In this document: piece after piece, positions 47,256-57,360 of the stretch
How the letters are laid out: each line of letters opens with the position of its first letter
Numbering within the stretch: the first letter of the stretch is position 1
NCBI GenBank assembly: GCA_022496205.1
Contig: WTXD01000001.1
Coordinates: 806,001-870,000 of the forward strand
Source of the DNA: Gloeopeniophorella convolvens
Taxonomy: Eukaryota > Basidiomycota > Agaricomycetes > Russulales
Reading direction: 5' to 3'
Length of the DNA stretch: 64,000 bases
Program-made: the position numbers and the translations under genes
The notes under the pieces: generated by a model
The model's input: the letters and a program-made list of their open reading frames with translations, nothing else
Database searches by the model: none
What the model was told of the DNA's origin: nothing

Positions 47256-47699
47256 GGTAGAGAGGGGGAAAGGACGGGACTATGAGGACATGCAAGGGAC
47301 GGGGGAGAGGAGAGGAAGGAAGGCGGAGGCGGAGGCGAGGTGCGGAGGGAGCGTGTGGGCAGGGACACGGACGTGGGTGCCTTAGTTGGGTCGTTGACGG
47401 CTGACCAGAAAATCGCGCCGGAGCGAGGCGGTTGCTCTTGCGGCCGCTTCTCCCCGCAAATCTCTCCGACGGGGCTATTGCTACTAATTCGCTTCCAGTG
47501 GGTGTGTTCTCGACGCTCTTGGGGGGGGCTGCAGAATGCGGCAATCTGGTCGTCGCTCGCTCCTCGTGCACGCTTGGCCCTGGCCGCGTGTGCTGTGGCG
47601 ACGTCGTTGGCTCCAACAATTCCTTTTTGTGACGCAACGGCGCAATCCTTTCTTCGCCCCGTCCCATCATAGCCACACAGGACATTGTCCAATCACGGC
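47256..47699. other. Promoter region of the class IV chitin synthase
   Basis: These 444 bases lie between the chitin synthase start (minus strand) and the tRNA-Leu gene. The minus strand is pyrimidine-rich for about 100 bases upstream of the ATG (47256-47360). Long frames on both strands here are low-complexity (Pro/Ser) shadows. No gene is supported. Confidence 0.5.
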
Positions 47700-47781
47700 G
47701 GCGAGATGGCCGAGCGGTCTAAGGCGCCAGACTAAGGATCTGGTCTCTTCGGGGGCGTGGGTTCGAATCCCACTCTCGTCA
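47700..47781 (+). tRNA. tRNA-Leu (anticodon AAG), second identical copy
   Basis: All 82 bases match the reverse complement of 39312-39393, so the fold, anticodon AAG, long variable arm and A/B boxes are the same. The gene is followed after four bases by TTTT (47786-47789), a normal RNA polymerase III terminator. The 5' flanks of the two copies differ, so identity is confined to the gene and one or two bases beyond it. Confidence 0.97.
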
Positions 47782-48033
47782 CTCGTTTTGTCAGTGATGC
47801 ACACACCTCTCTTTTACTTCAGGGAGTCAACCGCCCGTTATTGACTCGCGAGATTCACATGTCTCATGACAGCTCGACCGTGCAAGCTTCCTTGACATTG
47901 GCAGATCCTCGTTTTCATGGTTTCGCAACTTTATTTTCGAACCGAAATCAAAGTAGGAGCTAGTTACACAACAACAAGTAGAACAGCGGGCGTAGCGAAC
48001 CACAGAACGAAATTCAAAGGCAGGTGCTACGCC

Positions 48034-48856
48034 TTACACAAGCGTCTCTCCAATAGTGAAGTGTACATGGTCCCCTTCTCCCAAGGTGAGCCGCACAGGT
48101 AGACGCGGGTCGATCCTGATTGGCGCAGATGTGCCAATGTAAAAGTCTCCCCGGCTAAAGTTGCGCGTGATAGCGGCCGCCTCTTCCTCCGTCAGTGGCC
48201 GTGGACGTTTGTTGGGACGGAACGTCGACGTCGACGCGCCAGTAAACGAGCCATTGTACTCGTAGTATTGCTGGTGGGTGAGACTGGGAGGTTGCATATA
48301 AGGAATAGGTGCGGCCGAAAATGAAGGAAGGCCGGGGGCTACGCACGTTGCCTCAGCCGACATGGGCACGAACGATATCAATGAAGACGAACCAGGTGTT
48401 GGTTGCTGCGAGTGGTCCACGGGCGCCTCCGGGTCGGGATAAGCGCATGTCGCGCCGAGGCCGCGCTTAAGACAGCTCTATGACAGTGTGGTGAGCGGAC
48501 CAACGCGCACGGACGGTACGGATAGATGCATACCTGGCATGGGAGAATTTCGCTGCAGCGAGTCTTGCCAGAATGGCATGAAGTGCAGGCCCGCCTCACG
48601 GCCGGGGCTTTTGCTGAAGAAAGAAGAGGACTCGGCTGAGCGGACGGAAAAGGAAGGGGCTGAAAGCGAGACGGGGGGACGCACGCTTCCGAGAGGCACC
48701 GTCGGAGAGGGGAGGGCCAGGTTGGGCAGATTGGTGCAGCTGGGGGTGGAGCTGAGGGTCCTGGACGAGGGATTGTGGTGGGGGCTGCTGCAGCTGCTGG
48801 GTGTCGATCGACGGCGTGGCCGCCTCCTGGGCCGGGGTGGGCGCGGAGTCGGACAT
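48034..48856 (-). CDS. Short Zn(II)2Cys6 transcription factor, 231 residues
   Basis: This is a fungal binuclear zinc-cluster DNA-binding protein. Three exons join in phase. Exon 1 from 48856 encodes a Gln/Pro-rich leader ending in SDGASRK. Exon 2 carries PKAPAVRRACTSCHSGKTRC and then SEILPCQ. Exon 3 opens with SCLKRGLGATCAYPDPEAP. The cluster reads C-x2-C-x6-C-x5-C-x2-C-x8-C with cysteines at residues 67, 70, 77, 83, 86 and 95, a perfect match to the family. No fungal-specific regulatory domain follows; the remaining 135 residues are Pro/Ser-rich, ending in the acidic stretch GEGDHVHFTIGETLV. At 231 residues it is far shorter than most Zn2Cys6 regulators. It is divergent from a bHLH gene with a 191-base gap whose sequence is rich in CGG triplets. 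Target genes are unknown. Confidence 0.88.
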
Positions 48857-48945
48857 GGCGGGTTGGCGGAGGGGCCGGGGGCGTGCACCGAGCGAGCTTC
48901 ATCACGCCGTCCGCCGCTTTATGTACCTGTGTTTGGCACCGGTTT

Positions 48946-48967
48946 CGGTCGGCACTCGGTCGGCACT
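48946..48967. repeat. Direct repeat CGGTCGGCACT x2 in a shared promoter
   Basis: Two perfect adjacent copies of the 11-base unit are followed by a partial third unit (cggtc). They lie midway between the divergent Zn2Cys6 (start 48856) and bHLH (start 49048) genes. Each unit contains CGG twice; CGG triplets are the usual half-sites of Zn2Cys6 proteins. The repeat is seen directly; a binding role is inferred. Confidence 0.6.
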
Positions 48968-49047
48968 CGGTCCGCTTCCGGCCACCTTTGCCCCGCAACC
49001 CCGCGCGCCGCCTCGATCTGCAAAGCAGCTACGAGTACTGCAGCACA

Positions 49048-49716
49048 ATGTCCTCCAACCCAAACCAGCCCCCAGCTCCCTTCACAGACTTTGAATTTTC
49101 CTTTGATCCTTCTCTTCAGGGGCTCTTCCCTCCGCCCCCGCCGCTTCCGCCCTCCGCGGGGCTGTTCTCCGACTCTGAAACAACAGACTTGCTCGGTTTC
49201 CTCGACAACTTCAATTGGGAGTTCGACGCACCTCCTTTGCCCCAAGATCACCAGCAGGAGCAATCTCCCTCATTTCACTATGATACCCCCTCTGCGCAGC
49301 AGCCCCCGCTGCTCCCCGCCCAGCACCGGCACCCACAGCAGGCGCACGTTCCCCAACGGCCGCCAACGCCCCCAACGCCGGTGCAATCCGCCGCCCGAGC
49401 CAAACCGCTCCTCTCCAGCCCCCAGAAGCGATTGAACCACATCATGTCGGAGCAGAAGCGACGGAATGCCATCCGAGAGGGCTACGCACAGTTGACAACC
49501 CTCCTCGCACCCGCAGGCGCTCCACCGGGGACCGGCATGCCAACCAGGGGCCGGCCAAAGGGCAGCGGCGGCAGAGGGAAGGGCCGGACCAAAGGAAAGA
49601 GCGGCGTTCTATTCCGCGCCGTCGAATACTGCCACTGGTTGGAAGAAGGAATGGAGGCGCTGCGGGAAGAGGTCAGGAGAGTAGAGATGGCGGCTGCTGG
49701 CATTCGCGCCGGCTGA
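49048..49716 (+). CDS. Basic helix-loop-helix transcription factor, 222 residues
   Basis: This single-exon gene has its start at 49048 and TGA at 49714-49716. The N-terminal 125 residues are acidic, Pro- and Gln-rich (SETTDLLGFLDNFNWEF) and probably act in activation. The basic region and helix 1 are KRLNHIMSEQKRRNAIREGY, with the His, Glu and Arg-Arg positions that contact E-box DNA. Helix 1 continues AQLTTLLAP. The loop is unusually long (about 30 residues, Gly/Lys-rich). Helix 2 is VLFRAVEYCHWLEEGMEAL, followed by a short Glu/Arg coiled segment EEVRRVEM. It resembles fungal bHLH proteins with extended loops, but the target pathway cannot be told. It shares a short bidirectional promoter with the Zn2Cys6 gene, so the two may be co-regulated. 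Confidence 0.88.
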   Translation: MSSNPNQPPAPFTDFEFSFDPSLQGLFPPPPPLPPSAGLFSDSETTDLLGFLDNFNWEFDAPPLPQDHQQEQSPSFHYDTPSAQQPPLLPAQHRHPQQAHVPQRPPTPPTPVQSAARAKPLLSSPQKRLNHIMSEQKRRNAIREGYAQLTTLLAPAGAPPGTGMPTRGRPKGSGGRGKGRTKGKSGVLFRAVEYCHWLEEGMEALREEVRRVEMAAAGIRAG

Positions 49717-50025
49717 CACCGGGATCGAAACACGTCTCGGCTGGATTCTTACTCTTCATCGTACGTCACGGAACCCTCATTTACTTTATCATAGTACTCA
49801 TGTGCATGGTGCATCGCCGCAGATCCTGTTGTAGTCGTATGAACTTTGTACCCGCTGTATCCCCCCGCATTCCCCAACAGTTGGCAAAAACGCGCGTGCG
49901 CGCTGCCACTGCATCACATGATCTTGTCACTTCACGACCACGATCCAGTGTATCATTGCCTCTGATCCGCAGTATGACTCTCTTTACTTACGACGACCGC
50001 GTGGCGAGCGACCCCCTTTGCTGCC
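49717..50025. other. Spacer between the bHLH and basic secretory protein genes
   Basis: This stretch of 309 bases between two genes on the plus strand holds the bHLH terminator region and the next promoter. No coding pattern, repeat or RNA gene is visible. Confidence 0.5.
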
Positions 50026-50822
50026 ATGGCCCCTCCACCCCCTCTCCCCCCTCGCCGAGACTGGCCGATACCCACCATTAGCCTGCAGATAGATGATCTC
50101 TCGCACCCAGGGTCCAAGCTCTTCCTTAGCAGCGTAGACCCGACCCAAGTCATACACGATGCTGTAGTCGCCGTCTTACAATGGCTATATGTGACTCCAG
50201 ACGACGCGCCAAAAGAGTGAGTGCCGTGCGCGCTTCGATGCCGCATCCCTTGTCGACGCCGTCTGCAGTGTGCGCACGATACAGCTCATCGTCCGGCCCA
50301 TGGAGGGCGTCGCGTACACGACCGGCTCGGAGACCGCAAAGGAGATCCACTTTGCGTGCCAGCACATCGTGAACTGCGCAGACCGATGCGCGGACGAAAT
50401 CTGCGGTGTCCTGACGCACGAGGTCGTCCACTGCTTCCAGTACAACTTCCAGGGCAGCTGTCCTAGCGGTCTCATCGAAGGCATAGCAGGTACGCCGAGC
50501 GCCCTTCTCCAGCCCGGATGTACCTATCCGTCGTGTAGATTGGGTCCGCCTCCGTGCCGGCTTTGTACCCCCACACTGGACAGCGGGCGGGAAGCGTTGG
50601 GACGCCGGCTATCAGGTCACTGGCTACTTCCTGCAGTGGTTGACTGAACGATACGGGGAAGGAGTCGTGCAGGAGATCAACGGCACAATGAAGGATGCGC
50701 CATACGACGAACTTGTCTTCAAGACCGTGACCGGACGTAAGGTCGGAAAGCTCTGGAAGCTCTACAAGGAGCATCTCGAGGGCCCTAAACCGGAAGGTGC
50801 TGAGGACGCGAACGAAGCGTAA
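50026..50822 (+). CDS. Basic secretory protein-like metalloprotease (PBSP family), 231 residues
   Basis: Three exons (50026-50216, 50269-50489, 50539-50822) join in phase to 231 residues. The domain matches the plant/bacterial basic secretory protein family, putative zinc peptidases. Its central motif is HEVVH at about residues 114-118 (an HExxH zinc site), in the context CGVLTHEVVHCFQYNFQG, followed by GLIEGIADWVRLRAG. A conserved Trp/Tyr region follows: KRWDAGYQVTGYFLQWL and YGEGVVQEINGTMKD. The C terminus is acidic. No signal peptide is seen: the protein starts MAPPPPLPPRRDWPIP. Either this copy is intracellular or exported differently, or an upstream exon is missing. Catalytic activity is inferred from the motif only. 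Confidence 0.88.
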
Positions 50823-51018
50823 CTCCGAGTTTATTGTACAGTACTAGACGATGTGTTCTGCGGAATCTTTCGATCCGGCGCTTCGAGTGATCAGACCACC
50901 CGAACGTGGCGACGCGGTGATGAGCGAGGTTGATTCCGTGTTGAATACAGATAGTGCAGAGGGAGGTAAAACAAGGCGCAGAGGAATATCGAGCGAACGG
51001 AACGAATAATGTTAGCAG

Positions 51019-54000
51019 CTAAATGCGTAAGCTACCCCATCTCCTCCTCAGCTCTCGGGCTAGGAAGTCATCATCGTCCCCTTCATCGCCAAACATACTT
51101 TCATCGCCACCGTCATCATCGTCATCGTCCCTGACATCCGTAGAGGAGATCGCCGGGAGTGGGGGCGGCTCTATCTCATCAGGCGAGATGTATTCTTTGA
51201 GTTTGGACGCGTTCTGTCGATCCTTCGAGAGCTTCTTGCGTTTAGACAAAGGCGACGAAGCGATTCTTCGCCCGGGGTATGTAGTCCAGCCTCGGACGGC
51301 GTCATACTACGCAGTCGTTTACGCTTCTTCCGAGGCGTCGAATTCGTGCTGAGCGTTCAGTTGTGACTTAGCAGACGATCCAAAAAACGCTGGATGAGAA
51401 CCTACCTGCCAATGCTGCTTGTCTCGTCTGCCACGCTCTGTTCGTCCTCGCTCGCTCGCCCAGACTTGCGGCCCGCATCCTTAACGCTCTCATCCTCGCC
51501 GCCGTCCCACTCATCTTCGTCGTCATTTCGTCTCCGCTCGCCAAGAACTCGCGCAGCTCCTCGTCCACGTCGTCCCACGAGAGAGATAGCTCCAGATTGC
51601 GCGATTCCTCCTCGATGCGCTTCAGGTCATCCAGCTCCTCTTCCGCAGCACCGCCCCCCTCTCCCGATGCCACTGTCTGAGCAGCTGCCCCAGCGCCGCC
51701 CTTCCGAGACCCGGGGTCGACGTCCCAGTCATCTGCGTCAGGCTCCGGGTCAGACGAGATCTGCTGTGCATCAGGCGGCGCCGGGGAACTCGCCGTGTCC
51801 GGCGCGCTGGCTGCCGCGGCTCGCGGCTCGTCCATGAGGTATGGTGTCTCGTCCTGGCGCTCCCAGCGTGCGATTGAGTCGGTGAACCAGGCAAGCCAGA
51901 CGATCTTTATGGTCCCTCGCTTCCGCGCCTGGTCAATCTTGACAGTGCCTCGCTGCCATCGGGCGAGACATCAGATACAAAGGCAATGGCGGGCATACAA
52001 GCACGTACCTTTGCGGCTACGAGGTGAGTGATCTCGCTGGATAGTTCTGTGTGGCACGTAGCACCGAAAGCCTCGGCTAGGTTCCAAACGTCTGTTGTCT
52101 TAGGTTTGGTGTCCAAGGGGATAACACTGGAGAAAAGTATATGGACCCCGTCGAACGTCTGCAGCCGAAGTCCTGGGATGATGATCTATGAAACAAATCA
52201 GCATCTGCAGTGCACTCGGGCGAAGTGCAGACTCACCCGAGCATCGTAAAGCACGTGAGGTGATGGTCGAGCTTTATTCAGGGCCTTTGGTTTCTTTCCC
52301 TTCTCGGGTGGCCGACTATCATAGGCCTCGAAAAACCGCCGATGTACCGCATCGAGAAGCTAAAGTCACTTCAGCATATCGTCCGCAGCGGGCAGCGGTA
52401 TGACTCACTCGCTTGACCCGTTCGAGTTCCGTGTCATCGTTCCGAAGTAGAGCCTTTCTATGGTGTTTCTCTCCAATCGTTTCGCGCGGCTTTTGTGAGC
52501 TTTCACTCCCTTGAGGCAAGCTAGCGCTCTCAGATGTCGATTCCTCAGTCGCACTTTGGCCGTCAGCCGCTTCCTGTAGCTCTTCTTGCAGCTTAGCGAG
52601 AGGCCGTTCTTCGACCTGAGCTTCCAGGGCTAACGAGTTCCGAGTCAACATGTCGTTCTGGATCTCCTCGGCCAGCGCTTCGTCTGAGGGTGTGCTGCTG
52701 GTTGTTGATTGGGTAGATGTAGGTGCTGATGTAGTCGCTACGGGGGTTTCGGCCGACTCAGACTCGGTTTGAGGCCGGGACGGAGACGGTGGGGCCATGG
52801 AGGGGATGGCGGATGCTGACGCATCTAACTTTGGAAGGAAGGCAGAGTTGATATCTCCTATGCCAACGAAAAAGTCATCTTGGGGTGGGTCAGCGGAGGA
52901 TCCACGTTGTAGGAAGATAGGTTCTGACATGGAATGACTTTGATGAGATTGGGACTCCACTCCCAAACGTCTGCGCGGTCATCAATAATGACGACCATGG
53001 ACGTGTCCACGGGGAATAGCCGCTGCAAGCTTTTCTGGGTGAGACCTTACGCGCCTGTCAACGGAAATGATAATGGTGCGAAAGCTGCGCGCTTACTCCC
53101 GCTTTCGTCACGACTTAGAATTCTGCCACCAAAAAACTTACCTTCCGGATCGATGGCCTTGCAGACCTCCTCGGCGTAAGCACGTGTGCCCATCGTATAG
53201 ACATGCATTTCATACATGGTCGCCACGCTGCTGAGGAAGTCTTGCCATCCCGGTCTTTAGCGCCGTCAGTATCAGTAATAGACTGGAGCATGAAACAACA
53301 GCGTACCGGGGCTTGACATAATAGAGGCACCCCTGCGTTTCCAAGGCCTTTTCTTTGCCCTTAGTCCGGCGCGCCCCTTGCTCAGCTGGAGCCCCAAATG
53401 ATTCGGGTCCAAGCCGAAACTTCTTGACGTCCTTCAACGCATCCCAATTGGGATTCACTTCATCCTCTGCGTCCCGTTCCGTTCCGTTGGAGTCACCAGC
53501 CTCTTCCTTTGGGTCCTCGGGCTCTTTGGAAAGCTCGCGTTTGCTAGTCCGACGCGCTTCCCAAGCCTCGCCTTCGGCAATCCAGTCTCCCACTGTGGGA
53601 TCAACAGTAGCATGGACGATGGTTTGGTCAAGATCGACGATAAGCGATAGTCTGCGGGTGGAGAGGAGGTGGTCGGCCGTTTCCCTCTCAATGCGCTGCG
53701 CTTCTTCGAGGGAGACCTTGGGGCCATTGGCAGAGTGCGTCATCTGGATCGAGGCCCGTGCTTCGTTCGAGAAACCGGTGTAGTCTGATCTGCATTTGAT
53801 GAACATCGCTGTGCATATACGCACTACGTCTGCGGCACGCACTGTGTCATATCCTTGCCGCACAGGGCACAGAGACCGCCCATCTGTATTCCATGTTTAC
53901 AAGGTTCTGTGATCTGAAGCACGACTTTGTCGTCGCTCGTGATGGTCTCACGCTCCTTGATGCACCACCGTTCGATAGTGCCCTCTACCGGAGAGTCCCA

Positions 54001-54174
54001 GGTGCCATAGAGGAGCTGTGGTTGGCCACCAGGTTCAGCAGGCTGGGATGTGAACGAATATGTCAAGAGTGGGGCGCCGCGCTGAACGGAATTGGCCGTC
54101 TTTGCCTGGAGCTTGACGACCTTGACGGGGAAGGGGGTCGCAGGGGGTAGAGAGAGCTGGGAGGAAGAGGACAT
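51019..54174 (-). CDS. FCP1: RNA polymerase II CTD phosphatase FCP1
   Basis: FCP1 removes phosphates from the C-terminal repeats of RNA polymerase II and recycles it after transcription. From the ATG at 54174 (MSSSSQLSLPPATPF) a beta-rich N-terminal region contains WCIKERETITSDDKVVLQI and a Cys-rich CKHGIQMGGLCALCG. The catalytic FCPH domain begins with the DxDx(T/V) nucleophile in LIVDLDQTIVHATVDPT (near 53640-53600). It continues with YYVKPRPGWQDFL, MYEMHVYTMGTRAYAEEV and the metal-binding VVIIDDRADVW. Then come a long acidic/Ser linker and a BRCT domain (TEITHLVA-like SSEITHLVAAK; IKIVWLAWFTDS). The acidic C-terminal region ends DDDFLARELRRRWGSLRI with a TAG at 51019-51021. The catalytic parts are intact. 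The last ten residues look out of frame with the usual acidic tail (see findings). Confidence 0.92.
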
Positions 54175-54682
54175 GAGTCCTCGAGAGCGAGTATTCCCCG
54201 GAGAAACGGGTCGCGGGGAGCGTGTGCCTCGGCGGGACGGAGTCAACAAGGAGAGAGCGTGACCCGCGCCCGTTGCTGTAATTGTGCACCACCGCCCGCC
54301 TTGTCTTATAGCCACTCGCGTGCGTGCTATGTGGGGCTGTCAAGGATATTTGTACTTTTTCCGATAGCTCGTAGTCTACGCTGTCGTATGTACATAAAAT
54401 AGACAAAGGCCAGAAATCGGATGAAATTAGACTCGTCGCACGCAAGGCGAACTGAAATGATCGAAAGTGGCCTGTGGCGCTGCCGTCGATTCAACCTCGA
54501 AATAGCAAACTGCCCAACCCACTTGCTCTCATCGTTCAACTTGTTTCCTCTCAACGTATCTGTCCGCCCACATACCCAACTCACTCAACTCTATCTCCCC
54601 CATAACGTATGTTCATCTACCAAATCTTCTAATCGCTCAGCCCCAGCATGCCGATCTGTTTGACCACAGCCCCAAAGCCAAG
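54175..54682. other. Divergent promoter region of FCP1 and the PP2A scaffold gene
   Basis: These 508 bases separate two genes transcribed away from each other, both encoding parts of phosphatase systems. No coding pattern or repeat was seen. A C/T-rich tract lies at about 54500-54620, before the PP2A start. Confidence 0.5.
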
Positions 54683-56882
54683 ATGGACCCAGCCCTCGGC
54701 GTCGAAGAGGTGCCCCTCCTCCGCTATCTTGGCCACGCTCTCGGCCACTCATATTGACCCCTTAGGTTGCGCCAATTGCGTTACTCATGGATGAGTTGCG
54801 CTCCGAGGATGTCCAGCTACGACTAAACGCCATTCATCGCGTGTCGACGATTGCACTCGCCCTAGGCCCTGATCGTGCACGGGAGGAACTCATCCCGTTC
54901 CTCCAAGACTCGGTCGATGACGAGGATGAGGTCCTCTTAGCCCTAGCTGACGAGCTAGGAAAGAACTTCGAAGAATACATCGGGGGGAACGACCACGCGC
55001 ATGTGCTGCTTGGGCCACTGGAGAACCTCTCTGCGGTTGAGGAGACGCTAGTCAGAGATAAGGTATGGTGCCCTGCCCGAGGCTCTCAGCTGCGGGTTTG
55101 TCCATCGAAAGCTCATCCGATGCGCCCCACGCGTTATAGGCTGCGGAATCCATCACTAAAATCGCTGCTGTTCTCTCACCGCAACAGATCGAGCAGTACT
55201 ATATCCCTCTCCTCAATCGGCTATCCCATGGCGAGTGGTTTACATCCCGCACGTCATCGGCCGCGTTGTATGCCCCCGTCTATGCCAAAGTCTCGCCTGC
55301 CGTACAAGATGAACTGCGCAAGGGCTTTGCCGCTCTTGGAGCCGATGACACGCCGATGGTGCGGCGAGCAGCTGCGAAGTGGCTGGGCGTGAGTGCCAAT
55401 CGCACCTAAGCACTTTCCTGCTAATTATGCGGCGGCACAGGCCTTTGCGAAGAATCTTTCCAAGCAACACGTCCTCTCGGACGGGCTTACCATCTATCGC
55501 CGTCTTCAATCTGACGACCAGGACTCTGTGCGACTATTGACCGTTGAGGACCTGGTTGCCATTGCTCAGCAGCTCTCTCCCGCCGAGGTCAAAGAGCAAC
55601 TCTTGAAGCAGATCAGACAGAGTGTCACAGATAAGAGCTGGAGGGTGCGATATATGGCGGCTAATAACTTCAACGCGGTACGTAGCTTGGTATTAGAAAG
55701 ACCGCACTTCTTACTGACATAACCGGATCCCCCTTCAGCTCTCTGAGGCCGTTGGAGTGGAGCTCGTGAGGGAAGAGCTCGTAAATCATTACGTCCAATT
55801 GTTGAAAGACAACGAAGCCGAGGTCCGCACTGCAGCGGCGGGGCAGATTCCTGGTATGTATCGTCGAAATTTGATCATCTTGTGACTGCAACTAAGTCCA
55901 TTCCCTCAAGGCTTCTCGAAGCTCCTTGAACCAGAGGTTGTCATCGCTCGCATAGTACCGTACGTACGGGAGCTCTGCCAGGACAGTTCCCAGCACGTCC
56001 GTGCGGCACTGGCAAATCAAATCACGGGGCTGGCGCCTTTGCTTGGTCATGCGCCGACTATTGAACATTTGCTTCAGCTCTTCCTACACCTTTTGAAGGA
56101 CGAATTCCCCGAGGTTCGGCTCAATATCATCAGCAAGCTCGAGCAAGTCAACGAAGGCATGCTCTTCTCACTGTCGCCGCATTCACCGAAGATTCTAACG
56201 CTGGTTGTCTAGTCATCGGTATCCAGCTATTGGCCGACAATCTCCTGCCAGCCATCGTCGAGCTCGCCGAAGATAAATCATGGCGCGTGCGACAGGCTAT
56301 CATCGAGTACATCCCGCTTCTTGCCACCCAGTTGGGTAGGGTGTTTTTCGACGAGCAACTTGCGAACCTGTGCATGTCGTGGTTGGGCGACACGGTCTAC
56401 AGCATTCGGGAGGCTGCGACTATCAACCTCAAGAAACTGACAGAAGTGTTCAGCGTAGAATGGGCTAGAACGCAAATCGTACCCAAGGTGGTCAACATGG
56501 GATCACATCCTAATTATCTTTACCGAATGACCACGGTTCAAGCAATTGGAGTTTGTTTCTTCCCGATATGTAGTAGATCGTTCTCACTGACTGGGCTTCT
56601 TCACAGACCATCGCACCTTCCCTTGACATCGATATCATCCGAAACGAAATCATTGACGCCCTTCTGCACCTTGCCACCGACCCAATCCCGAATATCCGAT
56701 TCAATGTGGCGAAATCCCTGGAGATTGTAGCCACCACTTACGGCAAGACGCCCGAAGGCAAGGAGCTGGCGCAGTCGAAAATTGTGCCCGCGCTAGAGGA
56801 GCTGAAAGCGGACCAAGACGCGGATGTGCGCTACTTCGCGACCATCGCGTCTCAGAGAACTCTTGCGACCATAGAAGGTTGA
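54683..56882 (+). CDS. TPD3: Protein phosphatase 2A regulatory subunit A (scaffold, Tpd3/PR65)
   Basis: The PP2A scaffold binds the catalytic C subunit and the variable B subunits. Exon 1 (54683-54709) encodes [10 protein letters not shown] 56-base intron (54710-54765) leads to [21 protein letters not shown], the family's canonical N terminus. Starting at the Met at 54787 would lose the first helix. HEAT repeats follow throughout, with typical turns such as [67 protein letters not shown] and [15 protein letters not shown]. The protein ends [19 protein letters not shown] followed by ATIEG, with a TGA at 56880-56882. About seven or eight short introns occur. Repeat content looks complete. Confidence 0.94.
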
Positions 56883-57360
56883 GGTGCGCACGGTGCTACA
56901 GTCTGGGCCTCTTGGCCGCATTGTTATCGAGCGCAGCCAGCCCCTATTGCGAGTGCAAGGGCGCTGGAAGTGCGGGCGTCTGCGAGCGTTCTCTTACACG
57001 TTTCTTTACTGTGGAATATGAAGACAAAAATTAGTCGATGTACAAACGAGCGTGGCAATGCGAGAGATGCTTGTAAATGCGCGCGCCTAGGAACGCCTCG
57101 GAGAGCCTCGGAACGGCAGATGACTCGCCGGGGACGGAGGGCCATTCGGGCGCAGTCGGCGTCCCAGCGGAGCCATGGCCCGGGGCGGCGGCGACGGGTC
57201 GGGGGAGTCGAGATATTATAAGCAGACACAGATTAGTTTCATAAGGCATTCGGTCTCCCGCTCTCTCTCTTCTGCTCCCTGCGTCGTCTCTTCTTTGCTC
57301 TCGTTCTCGACGCCATCCCCATCGTTCGCGCAACAGGCGAAAACAAACCGTGCTACTCCT
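56883..57360. other. Intergenic region upstream of the zinc-cluster regulator
   Basis: These 478 bases contain the PP2A 3' flank and the promoter of the next gene. A TATA-like TATTATAAG lies at 57214-57222, about 140 bases before the start codon at 57361, followed by a C/T-rich tract (57250-57330). No gene is supported. Confidence 0.5.

Noticed and set aside
47060..47692. 210-codon minus-strand frame upstream of the class IV chitin synthase
   Set aside because: It is Pro/Ser/Leu low-complexity sequence from a C/T-rich leader and overlaps the true first exon in another frame.
48488..49435. 315-codon plus-strand frame across the regulator pair
   Set aside because: It runs antisense through the Zn2Cys6 exons and out of frame through the bHLH gene; both real genes explain the DNA.
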